Shown: in pieces, positions 1 to 9,273 of the stretch | How the letters are laid out: the number at the start of each line of letters is the position of its first letter | Position numbering within the stretch: the stretch's first letter is position 1 | NCBI GenBank assembly: GCA_015231825.1 | Contig: JADGAV010000010.1 | Location: 1-64,000 of the forward strand | Source: SAR324 cluster bacterium | GTDB taxonomy: Bacteria; SAR324; NAC60-12 | Direction: 5' to 3' | DNA: 64,000 bases | Notes under the pieces: model-generated | Database searches by the model: none | What the model saw: only the letters and a program-made list of their open reading frames with translations | What the model was told of the DNA's origin: nothing | Program-made: the position numbers and the translations under genes

Positions 1-22
1 ACTTGCGTTCTTCCGGAGAGGA

Positions 23-107
23 TGCCGAAGAGGTGACTCGAACACCCACATCCTTAACGGACACTAGAACCTGAATCTAGCGCGTCTACCAATTCCGCCA
101 CTTCGGC
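23..107 (-). tRNA. tRNA-Leu (anticodon CAG)
   Basis: An 85-nt class II tRNA with a long variable arm. The acceptor stem pairs GCCGAAG with CTTCGGC. The anticodon stem CTAGA/TCTAG encloses the loop TTCAGGT, which puts anticodon CAG at plus-strand bases 71-73, so it decodes the leucine codon CUG. The T loop TTCGAGT closes on GGTG/CACC. The 3' CCA is not encoded and must be added after transcription. It lies 65 bases beyond the end of the RapZ-like gene on the same strand and could be read through from it. Confidence 0.96.
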
Positions 108-172
108 ATTTATGCTTGCTCGGAAGCAAGCCATACATCTATTAAAATTTTACTGAAAAATCAATTTTAAAA

Positions 173-583
173 TCAGTTTTGTTTTAGCCATCGGAACTGT
201 TCCTGGTGACTGATTTCCACAAGGTATCGACCCTCCTGAAACAAACGCATCCGCAGCATGTCTGCCTGATAAACGGAGCGGTGCTGCCCTCCTGTGCATC
301 CGAAGGACACCATCAGATGAGCAAAGTTCCGTTCCTGATAGGTTTGCAGGGTTTGCAGCACAAGAACAGCGACTGCTTCTGAAAATCGGGCGACTTCAGG
401 AAAATTCAGGAAATAATCCTGAACCGGAGCATCCAAACCCGACATCGTGCGGTAAATGGCTTCTCTGCCAGGATTGGGCAGTCCCCGGCAATCGAAGACA
501 AAGCCGCCGCCATGACCGGTGGGATCTTCAGGAATTTGAGAAAGGTGATAACTGAAGCTGTGAATATCAACCGTGAGCGCCAT
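173..583 (-). CDS. Stand-alone RapZ C-terminal domain protein
   Basis: A 136-residue protein that matches only the C-terminal half of RapZ/YvcJ. The family landmarks are present in order: FVFDCRGLPNP near residue 28, a TMSGLD segment near residue 46, and VSFGCTGGQHRSVY near residue 92. In Escherichia coli RapZ this C-terminal domain binds small RNA and presents GlmZ to RNase E. The N-terminal P-loop kinase-like domain that binds nucleotide is missing, and no remnant of it lies upstream, where pheS ends 13 bases away. Single-domain relatives are known in other phyla, so this is probably intact rather than truncated. An RNA- or metabolite-binding role is inferred. The tight spacing suggests co-transcription with pheS. 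Confidence 0.8.
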   Translation of the reverse strand: MALTVDIHSFSYHLSQIPEDPTGHGGGFVFDCRGLPNPGREAIYRTMSGLDAPVQDYFLNFPEVARFSEAVAVLVLQTLQTYQERNFAHLMVSFGCTGGQHRSVYQADMLRMRLFQEGRYLVEISHQEQFRWLKQN

Positions 584-596
584 CAGGAAAAATCGA

Positions 597-1619
597 CTAA
601 AATTGATGCAGGAACTTCAAGTCATTGCCGTAAAAATATCGGATATCTTCGACTCCATGCTGCAGCATGATGGGCCGTTCCAAACCAAATCCGAAAGCAA
701 AACCGCTCCATTCTTCAGGATCATACCCTCCATTTTTCAAAACAACCGGATGCACCATCCCGGCCCCGGCGACCTCAAGCCAGCCTGCGTATTTACATAC
801 CCGGCATCCTTCGCCATCGCATAAATTACAGTCCATATCCACTTCTATGCTGGGTTCCGTGAAGGGAAAGTAGCTTCCTCTGATGCGGACTTTGCGTTCC
901 ATACCATACATTTTTCGGGAATACTCGGTGATCACTCCGATCAAATCAGTCATTTTGATGTTGCGCCCGACAGCCAGCCCTTCAATTTGATAAAACTGGT
1001 GTTCGGATCTGGGCGTGATTTGTTCGTATCGATACACTTTTCCGGGTAAAATGATCCGAATCGGTTCGGGGTAAAATTCACGCATTGCCCGAATTTGGCC
1101 GGGGGACGTATGGGTCCGTAAAACGACTTCATCATTTATCCAAAAGGTATCCCACATGTCGCGGGCAGGATGATAGGAGGGGATGTTCAAGAGTTGAAAA
1201 TTATTTTCATCAGTTTCCACTTCAGGCGATTCATAGACCTGGAATCCCATTTCACCAAAAACAGACGCAATTCGCCGCAATGCCTGCGTGCAAGGATGCA
1301 GATGTCCTCGCGGGGCGGGGCGTCCCGGCAGTGTGACATCGATTTCGTCGCTTTCCAGGGCCTCGTTCAGTTTTTTTTCCTGCAGCTGCTTTTGGTGGAG
1401 TTCAAATTGCTCTGAAAGGGACTGCTTGACCTCGTTGGCCGCTTTTCCGAGCGCAGGACGTTCTTCGGCAGAAAGTTGACCGAGTTGTTTAAGAAATTGT
1501 GTCAATTCTCCTTTTTTGGAAAGGTATTGACGGTGCCACTCGGGAAGTTGTGTCACCTCCCTCAATGCTTCGAGTTCGCGAAGTCCTTTGTCTTTGAGCG
1601 CATGGAGTTGATCTAACAT
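597..1619 (-). CDS. pheS: Phenylalanyl-tRNA synthetase alpha subunit
   Basis: A 340-residue class II aminoacyl-tRNA synthetase subunit that charges tRNA-Phe as an alpha2-beta2 enzyme. The N-terminal 90 residues form the charged coiled-coil arm that contacts tRNA. Motif 2 appears as FYQIEGLAVGRN. The Cys-rich CNLCDGEGCRVCK segment seen in many bacterial PheS follows. The C-terminus carries motif 3 (GFAFGFGLERPIML) and ends in the usual NDLKFLHQF. Length and both termini match the family. No pheT follows; a RapZ-like gene takes the downstream place, so the beta subunit must be encoded elsewhere. The start has no strong ribosome-binding site, but the N-terminus aligns with the family. Confidence 0.96.
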   Translation of the reverse strand: MLDQLHALKDKGLRELEALREVTQLPEWHRQYLSKKGELTQFLKQLGQLSAEERPALGKAANEVKQSLSEQFELHQKQLQEKKLNEALESDEIDVTLPGRPAPRGHLHPCTQALRRIASVFGEMGFQVYESPEVETDENNFQLLNIPSYHPARDMWDTFWINDEVVLRTHTSPGQIRAMREFYPEPIRIILPGKVYRYEQITPRSEHQFYQIEGLAVGRNIKMTDLIGVITEYSRKMYGMERKVRIRGSYFPFTEPSIEVDMDCNLCDGEGCRVCKYAGWLEVAGAGMVHPVVLKNGGYDPEEWSGFAFGFGLERPIMLQHGVEDIRYFYGNDLKFLHQF

Positions 1620-1829
1620 AGCTGAGAATTTTTCTTTTGTTTCGTTTTATGAGGACAATCAAACAGATTTCTTTGGCAGAAAATTCCTGGATGAATCAAT
1701 TAGGGAGTCAGAATTTGTATGTCTTTTCGGAAAAACATACAATACTTTTTGCAGATAAAAGGAAGAGACTAGTTGAGCTCAAGTGCAGTCGCAGTGCTCT
1801 TGCGCACCCCACATACGAGGGAAATTGCT

Positions 1830-4800
1830 TCAATCATTTGCATGAACAACGGTCTTGGCTGCTGCAGAGGAAACGCTTCGGTCATCTGCATTGAGATAAG
1901 CATGCAGCTGCTGCTCGGCTTCTTTTTTGGTTTTGACTATATTTTCCAGTTTGAGCTCTTCGTACCCACGGATCTGGTCGGGGAGTGCCGCAATCTTCAG
2001 GGCACTCTGCAAATTCCCCGATTTCAGAACAGGCAGAATTTGTCTTATAAGATCTTGATACCACTCAATCAGTTTGAGCTCTTCCTGCCGCACGGGTGCG
2101 AAGGCAAATAAATCCAGGGGAGTGCCGCGCAGCATTTTCAGCTGTGCCAGCTTTTTGAGGTAGGGAAAAACCCAGGATCCCAATTTGAGTTTTTGCTTCA
2201 TTCCCCACTTTCGCAGCAAAGGAGGATGAAGATGGATCGAGACCGATACCTGGCCATCATAAGAATTTTTTGCGTCCTCCACTGCGGGATCCTGCACCCA
2301 CAAACGAGCCACTTCGTATTCATCTTTGTATGCCATCAGTTTGAACAACCATCGCGCTGCGGTTTCTGTTAAAACAGCATCGTCTCCATCAATTTTGCTG
2401 GTCTCTGCTTTAAAGATTTCGTGTATAAATTCCAGATAACACTGTGCATATTTTACGTTTTGGAACAGTATCAAATCCGCAACTCTCGGATAAAGAAGCT
2501 CCTTCAGGGGCTCATTTTCAGGAAGTTCAGCAATCATCAACCGCATCGCATTCACCTGACTGCTTTCGAACTTTTCTAATTTTGCCAATGCGTAATCCTT
2601 TACAGAAATTGTTTCCTGAGCATCCCGAAAAATCAGATCCAGGACTTTTTGAGGATGGAGCCCGTATTTTCTTCCCCATCGAAAAGCATTGATGTTTTGT
2701 TCGACAGAAACCTTGTTTCCTCGAATGGCTTTTTCAATATATTCAGCACCAACGGGAATTACGCCTGTCTGATAGGCGACTCCCAGCATAAAAATATTGT
2801 TGGACTGCTCATTGGCAAAAAGGGATTCAGAAATGTTATTGGCGTCCAGAAAGATGTTTTGATCTGCACGGGTATGGCGATTCAATTGTTTCTGCAGAAA
2901 CGTCAGATGAGGAAATGGGGTTGTAATATCCGTTACCGTCATTGCGGTATTGATTTGGTGGGAATTGACAATAGCGATGCTGCGGTTTTGATCAAGGCGG
3001 TCCATGTTGTCTTTTGCGACTGAGGCGAGGAAGTCAAAGGCCAGCAAAAGATCCGTCTGCCCATTGGCAATTCGATATGCCGATTCAAAGGGATGATCTG
3101 CAATGCTGATGTTGGCGGAAACTGCCCCGCCTTTTTGTGCCAATCCGGTTTGATCCATCTGAAATGCATATTTCCCTGCCAGATATGCAGCCGCGACCAG
3201 GATAGAACTGACAGTGACCACTCCGGTTCCTCCTATTCCCACCATCATGATGCGGTAGGGATTTTGGCTGTTCGCTTTGATTTCAGGTTCGGGCAGTTCA
3301 GATGCTTCGATTTTTGGGAGATTGGCGGCTTTTTTGATTTTTTCTGCTCCTTCTTCCAGTTCGATCGTCATAAATGAAGGACAATCGCCTTTGAGACAGG
3401 AATAATCAAAGTTACAGGTAGATTGATGAATTTGCGTTTTGCGTCCATACTCGGTGAGTACTGGAATTACAGAAAGGCAATTGGATTTGACCCCGCAGTC
3501 TCCGCAGCCCTCACAGACGGCCTCATTGATCAGAATCCGCTTTCGAGGAATTTCCAGCAAACCCCGTTTGCGCTTGCGCCTTTTTTCTGCAGCGCACTCC
3601 TGATCATAAATCAGGACCGTCACGCCTTTGGTTTTTTTCAGGGAGAGCATGGATTGTTCATACTGACTCTTGGGAACAACTCTGATCTTCTCGCTGATTT
3701 TTTTTTGAGGATATTTTTCTGGAAGTTCTGCGACAATCACAATCTTCTTCACCCCCTCACACTCCAATTTCCGGGCAAGGGTTTCCGGATCCAGCATGCC
3801 CATCGAGGTTTGTCCTCCGGTCATGGCAACGGTTGAGTTGTAGAGGATTTTATAAGTTATATTGATGCCGTTGGCGACACAGGCTTCGACAGCCTTGTTG
3901 GCGGAGTGAAAATAGGTGCCATCACCGACATTTTGAAAGAGATGTTTTTTTTCAGTAAAATGGGAGAGTCCGATCCAGTTGGCTCCTTCACCTCCCATAT
4001 GGGTGATGAACTCAAGTTTGCGGCCCATGTATGTGGCCATGGCATGACATCCGATGCCACCCCCGCCAACCTCTCCATCAGGATTTACGGTGGAAGAATT
4101 GTGAGGACAGCCACTGCAGAAATAAGGCATTCGAGGAATGGTTTCTTCATATTTCCGACTGCTAATCTCAGTCATTTTTGCGGATCTTGCGGACAATTCG
4201 TTGCCGGCCGCCGGGACTCTATCTCTCAAAAAGCCTGCGAGCGCGATCAGGATTTCACTGGTTTTAAGTTCTCCCTCCGCATGGAAGAGGGTTTTTCCAT
4301 GCCGGTCCTTTTTTCCAAAAATGTGAGGACGTTTGCTTTGGTTGTAAAGTTCATTTCTAATGAGGATCTCGGTGAACCCGGTCTTTTCTTCAACAATGAG
4401 CATTTCTTCCAGACCTTCTGCAAATTCTCTCAACCGACGTGGTTCAACCGGAGCAATCATTCCCATTTTGTAGAGGCGTATCCCTGCGTTTTTTAATGCG
4501 TCATCATCCAAACCGAGCAGACGAAGTGCCTCTCTCAAGTCGTAGTAGCTTTTTCCAAAGGAGACCAGACCAATGCGGTCGTTTTCGGAACGAACCATGA
4601 TTTGATCGATTTTGTTTTCATAGACGTAGGCTTTTGCTGCTTCGATTCTGTTATAAAAAATTTCTCTTTCCGTCTCCAGAATAGCAGGAGGCATCAACAT
4701 CAGGGTTTGTTGTTTTTGAAAGAGTTTTCCGTCGATCTCGAAGGCCGGTATCGAATGAAGCGCCTGTTCAGGAAAGACTTCTACTATGGAACCGCTATCG

Positions 4801-5417
4801 GCGGTATCGGTTACGATTTTTAAGCAGGTCCACAATCCGGTGTAGCGGGAAAGGCCAACTCCTTTCAGCCCCAATTCAAGAATCTCCTGCTGATTTCCCG
4901 GAAAGAGAATCGGCATTTTGAGATCATAGAGGCCTGGAGTCGTGTCGCTGGGCAGTGTTGAACTTTTACAGGAAGGGTCATCGCCGGCCAGGACGAGTAC
5001 TGCCCCATATTTACTGGTCCCCATGTAGACACCATGACGGAATGCATCTCCCGTGCGATCCACTCCGGGCCCTTTGCCATACCACATCCCCAAAACGCCG
5101 TCGTATTGAGAATGAGGTACCTTTTCCAGCAATTGAGTGCCGTATATTGCGGTTGCTGCCAAATCTTCATTGACCCCCGCCTGGAAGTGAATGCGGTATT
5201 TCTCCAGGAGAGATCCTGCGGATTTGAAATGGGTGTCAACGGTCCCCAATGGAGACCCTTGATAACCGCTCACATAGGTGCCTAGTCGGATTTTCTCATT
5301 GGCATCTCTACGAGTTTGGTCGATTGGAATGCGCACCAATGCCTGCAATCCTGTCAGAATAACGCTCCCTTCCAGTAAGCTATACCGATCCAAAAAATTA
5401 AATTCAGAAGGTCTCAT
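1830..5417 (-). CDS. Fused indolepyruvate:ferredoxin oxidoreductase
   Basis: A 1195-residue fusion of the alpha, ferredoxin-like and gamma parts of a thiamine-diphosphate 2-oxoacid:ferredoxin oxidoreductase. This class oxidatively decarboxylates indolepyruvate and other aryl-pyruvates to aryl-acetyl-CoA and reduces ferredoxin. The N-terminal third is IorA-like (YVSGYQGSPLG). The thiamine-diphosphate core follows, with CSGCPHNSS and a GDGTYFHSAN motif. A Cys-rich 4Fe-4S segment comes next (CEGCGDCGVKSNC, then CNFDYSCLKGDC). The C-terminal gamma domain begins MMVGIGGTGVVTV. Length is typical of the proteobacterial single-chain enzyme. The start has a strong Shine-Dalgarno, GGAGGAAGCA before ATG. 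It lies 34 bases downstream of an aminotransferase that could supply the keto acid. A second, split IorAB sits at 36.6-40.2 kb. Confidence 0.92.
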   Translation of the reverse strand: MRPSEFNFLDRYSLLEGSVILTGLQALVRIPIDQTRRDANEKIRLGTYVSGYQGSPLGTVDTHFKSAGSLLEKYRIHFQAGVNEDLAATAIYGTQLLEKVPHSQYDGVLGMWYGKGPGVDRTGDAFRHGVYMGTSKYGAVLVLAGDDPSCKSSTLPSDTTPGLYDLKMPILFPGNQQEILELGLKGVGLSRYTGLWTCLKIVTDTADSGSIVEVFPEQALHSIPAFEIDGKLFQKQQTLMLMPPAILETEREIFYNRIEAAKAYVYENKIDQIMVRSENDRIGLVSFGKSYYDLREALRLLGLDDDALKNAGIRLYKMGMIAPVEPRRLREFAEGLEEMLIVEEKTGFTEILIRNELYNQSKRPHIFGKKDRHGKTLFHAEGELKTSEILIALAGFLRDRVPAAGNELSARSAKMTEISSRKYEETIPRMPYFCSGCPHNSSTVNPDGEVGGGGIGCHAMATYMGRKLEFITHMGGEGANWIGLSHFTEKKHLFQNVGDGTYFHSANKAVEACVANGINITYKILYNSTVAMTGGQTSMGMLDPETLARKLECEGVKKIVIVAELPEKYPQKKISEKIRVVPKSQYEQSMLSLKKTKGVTVLIYDQECAAEKRRKRKRGLLEIPRKRILINEAVCEGCGDCGVKSNCLSVIPVLTEYGRKTQIHQSTCNFDYSCLKGDCPSFMTIELEEGAEKIKKAANLPKIEASELPEPEIKANSQNPYRIMMVGIGGTGVVTVSSILVAAAYLAGKYAFQMDQTGLAQKGGAVSANISIADHPFESAYRIANGQTDLLLAFDFLASVAKDNMDRLDQNRSIAIVNSHQINTAMTVTDITTPFPHLTFLQKQLNRHTRADQNIFLDANNISESLFANEQSNNIFMLGVAYQTGVIPVGAEYIEKAIRGNKVSVEQNINAFRWGRKYGLHPQKVLDLIFRDAQETISVKDYALAKLEKFESSQVNAMRLMIAELPENEPLKELLYPRVADLILFQNVKYAQCYLEFIHEIFKAETSKIDGDDAVLTETAARWLFKLMAYKDEYEVARLWVQDPAVEDAKNSYDGQVSVSIHLHPPLLRKWGMKQKLKLGSWVFPYLKKLAQLKMLRGTPLDLFAFAPVRQEELKLIEWYQDLIRQILPVLKSGNLQSALKIAALPDQIRGYEELKLENIVKTKKEAEQQLHAYLNADDRSVSSAAAKTVVHAND

Positions 5418-5451
5418 TGCTTCCTCCAGTTGATGCGCAAATGCTGATTGG

Positions 5452-6594
5452 TTAGATTTTTCTTAGAATTTCTGCGGCTTCTTCCAGAGTATTGTCGTCT
5501 TTTGCAAAGCAAAATCTCAAGATATGATCATCAGGTTTTGTTTCGTAGAAAACAGATATTGGAATAGAAGCAATTTGGGACTCTTTGGTGAGAAGATTCG
5601 CATACTCAGTGTCTTCCATGTTGGTAATTTCACTATAATCGAGCAGTTGAAAATAAGTTCCTCCGGCCGGTTTGAATTTAAAGCGGGACTCCTTGAGCAA
5701 ATCGCAAAACAGGTCTCGTTTTGCCTGGTAAAATGAGGAAAGATTCAAATGGTGTTCGGGACACTGCTCCATGAAATCAGCGAGCGCATATTGTAGAAAA
5801 GGTACCGTGGTGAAGGTGAGAAACTGGTGGATTTTTCTGAACTCGGTGCTCAAAGCGGCCGGGGCAATGCAATAGCCCACTTTCCATCCTGTCGCATGAT
5901 AGGTTTTGCCGAAGGAAGATACGACAAAAGCACGTGATGCCAATGCCTGATGACGCAGAATAGATTCATGGCGAACGCCGTCAAAGATGATGTGCTCATA
6001 GACTTCATCGGAAAGAATTAGGATCTCTGTGCCCTTTACAAGGGATGCCAGGGTTTTCATGTCCTCTGAATTCAATACGTTCCCTGTCGGATTATGGGGT
6101 GTGTTGAGAAAAATCAGGCGTGTTTTCTCTGTCAAACTGTCTTCCACTTTTTGCCAGTCAATTTGGAAGTCCGGAGCCGTTAGTGAGAGGTGAACCGCTT
6201 TTCCTCCTGCCAATGTGATTGCCGGATCATAGGAATCGTAGGCAGGATCAAATACAATCACTTCATCCCCGGGGCGAACGACGGCGTGGATTGCTGCAAA
6301 CAATGCTTCAGTTGCCCCCGACACAACTGTCACATCCTGGTCCATATCGACCGTGCAGTCATAGAGATCTTTTACTTTTCGAGTGATTTGTTCCCGAAGT
6401 TGGGGAATGCCGATCATGGGAGGGTATTGGTTTTTACCAATGTTCATATAATGCGATACCAATCTTCGGAGCTCTTCCGGACAATCGAAATCCGGAAACC
6501 CCTGTGACAAATTGATAGCCTGGTAGTCAAGCGCCATTTGAGACATGACCTGAAAAATAGTTGTTCCGACTTTCGGAAGTTTACTTTCGAGCAT
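5452..6594 (-). CDS. Class I aminotransferase, YbdL/kynurenine type
   Basis: A 380-residue PLP-dependent fold-type I aminotransferase. The opening INLSQGFPDFDCPEEL and the PLP lysine motif SSFGKTYHATGWKVGY (Lys230) are typical of the YbdL methionine aminotransferase/kynurenine aminotransferase branch, which transaminates methionine and aromatic amino acids. NTPHNPTGNV near residue 164 and SDEVYEH near residue 195 are the usual cofactor-contacting segments. The gene is 34 bases upstream of the fused indolepyruvate oxidoreductase and almost certainly shares its transcript, which supports aromatic amino acids as substrates. The specific substrate (Trp, Phe, Tyr or Met) cannot be read from the sequence. 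The start has an AAGG box about 6 bases upstream. Confidence 0.9.
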   Translation of the reverse strand: MLESKLPKVGTTIFQVMSQMALDYQAINLSQGFPDFDCPEELRRLVSHYMNIGKNQYPPMIGIPQLREQITRKVKDLYDCTVDMDQDVTVVSGATEALFAAIHAVVRPGDEVIVFDPAYDSYDPAITLAGGKAVHLSLTAPDFQIDWQKVEDSLTEKTRLIFLNTPHNPTGNVLNSEDMKTLASLVKGTEILILSDEVYEHIIFDGVRHESILRHQALASRAFVVSSFGKTYHATGWKVGYCIAPAALSTEFRKIHQFLTFTTVPFLQYALADFMEQCPEHHLNLSSFYQAKRDLFCDLLKESRFKFKPAGGTYFQLLDYSEITNMEDTEYANLLTKESQIASIPISVFYETKPDDHILRFCFAKDDNTLEEAAEILRKI

Positions 6595-6669
6595 TGGAGC
6601 CTTGTTGCTTTTTGTGCGTCATTTAATTGCTGTATCGGTCAAATAAAGCGATGATTCTCTCTTGGTGGA

Positions 6670-9252
6670 TCATATTTTCCTGTTGTCCAGCATTTTTCGG
6701 AGGAGTTGGCTGATTTCTTCTTTTTGAAAAGGTTTCATCAAAAAACCGTCGATTCCAAAATTGGGAATATTTTCTTCGCTCACTTCCTGATTGAATCCTG
6801 TCATAATGACGATCGGGATGTCGGAGCGAATTTGTTTAATCTGCTTGGCTAATTGAACCCCTGTCATCTTCGGCATCGTATAATCGGTGAGGATCAGGTC
6901 AAAATCTTGTGGGGACTTTTCAAAAGAAGCCAGCATTTCATAGCAATCCGTAAATGAAAAGACCTGGTATCCCATTTTATCCAACATAACTTTTACCATT
7001 TTTTGGACTATTGGTTCGTCATCTACCAGCAAAATGCTCTCTTTCCCTCTCAAAATTTCCAGGGATGCCGTGTCTGAAACATCCGTATTTTCTTCCTGTG
7101 AGATGGGGAGATAAACCTGAAAAGTTGTTCCTTTGCCTATTTCGCTGAAGACTTCAATGACTCCTCCGTGCTGGTCGACAATTCCGAGCACGACTGACAA
7201 TCCCAAGCCGGTTCCCTCTCCCACATCTTTGGTTGTGAAGAAAGGATCGAAAATGTGTTCGAGCGTACCCTGGTCTATTCCAATGCCGTTGTCTTCAATA
7301 CTCAAGCAGACAAAATGATTACTGATTATTTTTCCTTCCATGTTCCTCAGCTGGCAAAACCCTTTGTTTTTCAATTCAATTTTTAACGCTCCATTTTTGG
7401 GCATGGCATGACTCGCATTGATACAAAGATTGAGCAATACCTGGTGAATTTCATGAGGAGAAGCAAAAATTTCTGGTAAATTAGGATCGATGTCGGTGCT
7501 GATGGAGATTGAAGAAGGGAGGGTATGCAGTAAAAATTGCATTGCCTCTTCAACAATCTCAGCCAATTGTACCGGTTTTCGTTCTGAAGCGGATTTCCTG
7601 CTGAAAGTAAGAATTTGCTGGACCAGGGCTTTGGCCCGCTGTCCGGCATTTGAAATTTCCTGCAAAGGGGAATAATCCAGCATTTTTTCAGATTGCTCCT
7701 CCAGGAGCATTTCGGTGTATCCGAGAATTGGAGAAAGCAAATTATTGAATTCATGGGCAATCCCTCCTGCCAGGATTCCCATCGATTCCAGTTTTTGTGA
7801 TTGGCGAAGCTGGTTTTCCAGATCCAATTCCTGGGTGATATCCCGTTTGTGTGAGATAAAATGAGTGATCACTCCCTTCTGATCAATCACAGGAGAAATA
7901 GTGATGCTTTCGGTGTAAAGTTCCCCGTTTTTTTTCTTGTTGATTATTTGGTTTTTCCAAACTTTTCCACTTAGAATCACATCCCATTGTTGTTTGTAAA
8001 ACTCAGCGCTTTGTTTTCCGCTATTAAGGATGTTGTGGGTTTTACCGATTGCTTCTTCGCTGGAATATCCGGAAGTCTTCTCAAAGCTGGGGTTGACGTA
8101 CTCGATGACGCCATTCACATCGGTAATTGCGATTGTCTCGGCCGCCTGCTCAATCGCAGTTTCCAGTTTCATCCGGTCTTCTTCTGCTTGTTTGCGGTTT
8201 GTGATATCGGTCACATAGAGTAAGTTGGCAGTTTTTCCTTCATATATGATTGTTGAAGAATAGGATTCCACCCAATGCCAATCTCCTGATTTGTTCAGCA
8301 TTCGCCATTCATATTGGGGAATGATTTGATCTTTGCTTCCTGTTTGTTTTTTAACTGACTGTTCTTCAACCTTCTTCAGATCATCCGGATGAGTCAATTT
8401 GCGATAAACATCCTTTGAAGAAAAGAACTTTAATTCTTTAATGGTATACCCAACAATATTGGCAAAAGATTGGTTTGCGTAGACAATCCGGTCATTTTGA
8501 ACAACACAGATACCAATTAAGGTCTGTTCCGAAAATGACCTGAATCGTTCTTCGCTTTCCTGAAGCTGCAATATTTTATCGCGGATGGAATCTCGCATAT
8601 AAGCGAAGCCTTTGGCCAGCATTCCCAATTCATCATTTCGTCTCAGATCAATTTTCTGATTCAGGTCTCCTCTTTCAACAGCTAAAAAAATATCTCTGAG
8701 TCTGCCTAAAGGCCGTGTAATTCCAACATGAAGGGCAAAACTCAAGGTAAGGATTTCAAGAAATGTCAAAAATAACATTTGGAAAATAAATAATCCTATA
8801 TCTTCCGTCAATTTCTGATTGATGAAATGCTCGGTCATATAGATCGAAACCGAACCAAGCGTTTGTTCTTTTCTCAAAATGGGTGTGGATTTCTCTATCT
8901 GAATCCAGTCGCTGTTCGGTTCCGCGTCCAATGCAACAGGATTCCAATCATTGTCCCTTTTTTTCCCGATGGCGATGGAGTCATTCAGCAGATCTTTTAC
9001 CAGAATTGCATAAATGTTCCTGTTTTCCATTTCCGCGGTTACAAATTCTTCAAGCTCGACCGAATTGTAATCCCATAGAGGAGTGACCAGAATTCTGGAT
9101 AAACGATTGGATACCATAGTTAGACTTGTCTGTAATTCTTCCTTCTTTTCCTCATGTTCATTTTGGTAATCAATATAGCTGAAACATCCAGCTATGATAA
9201 TGATAACTGTTACAATGGTCAGATTGATTCTAAACGAGAGAGAATTTTTCAT
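6670..9252 (-). CDS. Hybrid sensor histidine kinase (HAMP-PAS-PAS-HK-REC)
   Basis: An 860-residue membrane-bound hybrid kinase. Transmembrane helix 1 is at about residues 9-27. A periplasmic sensor of about 130 residues follows, then a second helix near 160-178, a HAMP linker, and two PAS domains (about 240-355 and 365-480). The phospho-acceptor H box reads GGIAHEFNNLLSP. The ATPase domain has an N box (NLCINASHAMP), G1 (DNGIGI) and G2 (GTGLGLSVV). The C-terminal receiver carries LLVDDEP, the phosphorylated aspartate in ILTDYTMPKM, and the lysine in FLMKPF. No DNA-binding output is attached, so phosphate presumably passes to a separate response regulator not present here. ATG at 9252 follows a GTG at 9255; neither has a good Shine-Dalgarno. 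A periplasmic binding protein gene precedes it by 21 bases. Confidence 0.92.
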   Translation of the reverse strand: MKNSLSFRINLTIVTVIIIIAGCFSYIDYQNEHEEKKEELQTSLTMVSNRLSRILVTPLWDYNSVELEEFVTAEMENRNIYAILVKDLLNDSIAIGKKRDNDWNPVALDAEPNSDWIQIEKSTPILRKEQTLGSVSIYMTEHFINQKLTEDIGLFIFQMLFLTFLEILTLSFALHVGITRPLGRLRDIFLAVERGDLNQKIDLRRNDELGMLAKGFAYMRDSIRDKILQLQESEERFRSFSEQTLIGICVVQNDRIVYANQSFANIVGYTIKELKFFSSKDVYRKLTHPDDLKKVEEQSVKKQTGSKDQIIPQYEWRMLNKSGDWHWVESYSSTIIYEGKTANLLYVTDITNRKQAEEDRMKLETAIEQAAETIAITDVNGVIEYVNPSFEKTSGYSSEEAIGKTHNILNSGKQSAEFYKQQWDVILSGKVWKNQIINKKKNGELYTESITISPVIDQKGVITHFISHKRDITQELDLENQLRQSQKLESMGILAGGIAHEFNNLLSPILGYTEMLLEEQSEKMLDYSPLQEISNAGQRAKALVQQILTFSRKSASERKPVQLAEIVEEAMQFLLHTLPSSISISTDIDPNLPEIFASPHEIHQVLLNLCINASHAMPKNGALKIELKNKGFCQLRNMEGKIISNHFVCLSIEDNGIGIDQGTLEHIFDPFFTTKDVGEGTGLGLSVVLGIVDQHGGVIEVFSEIGKGTTFQVYLPISQEENTDVSDTASLEILRGKESILLVDDEPIVQKMVKVMLDKMGYQVFSFTDCYEMLASFEKSPQDFDLILTDYTMPKMTGVQLAKQIKQIRSDIPIVIMTGFNQEVSEENIPNFGIDGFLMKPFQKEEISQLLRKMLDNRKI

Positions 9253-9273
9253 CACAGAATTGAGGAATGGCTT

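Noticed and set aside
1637-2111. Plus-strand frames opposite the end of the fused oxidoreductase
   Set aside because: They are antisense shadows of a conserved gene and lack protein-like features.
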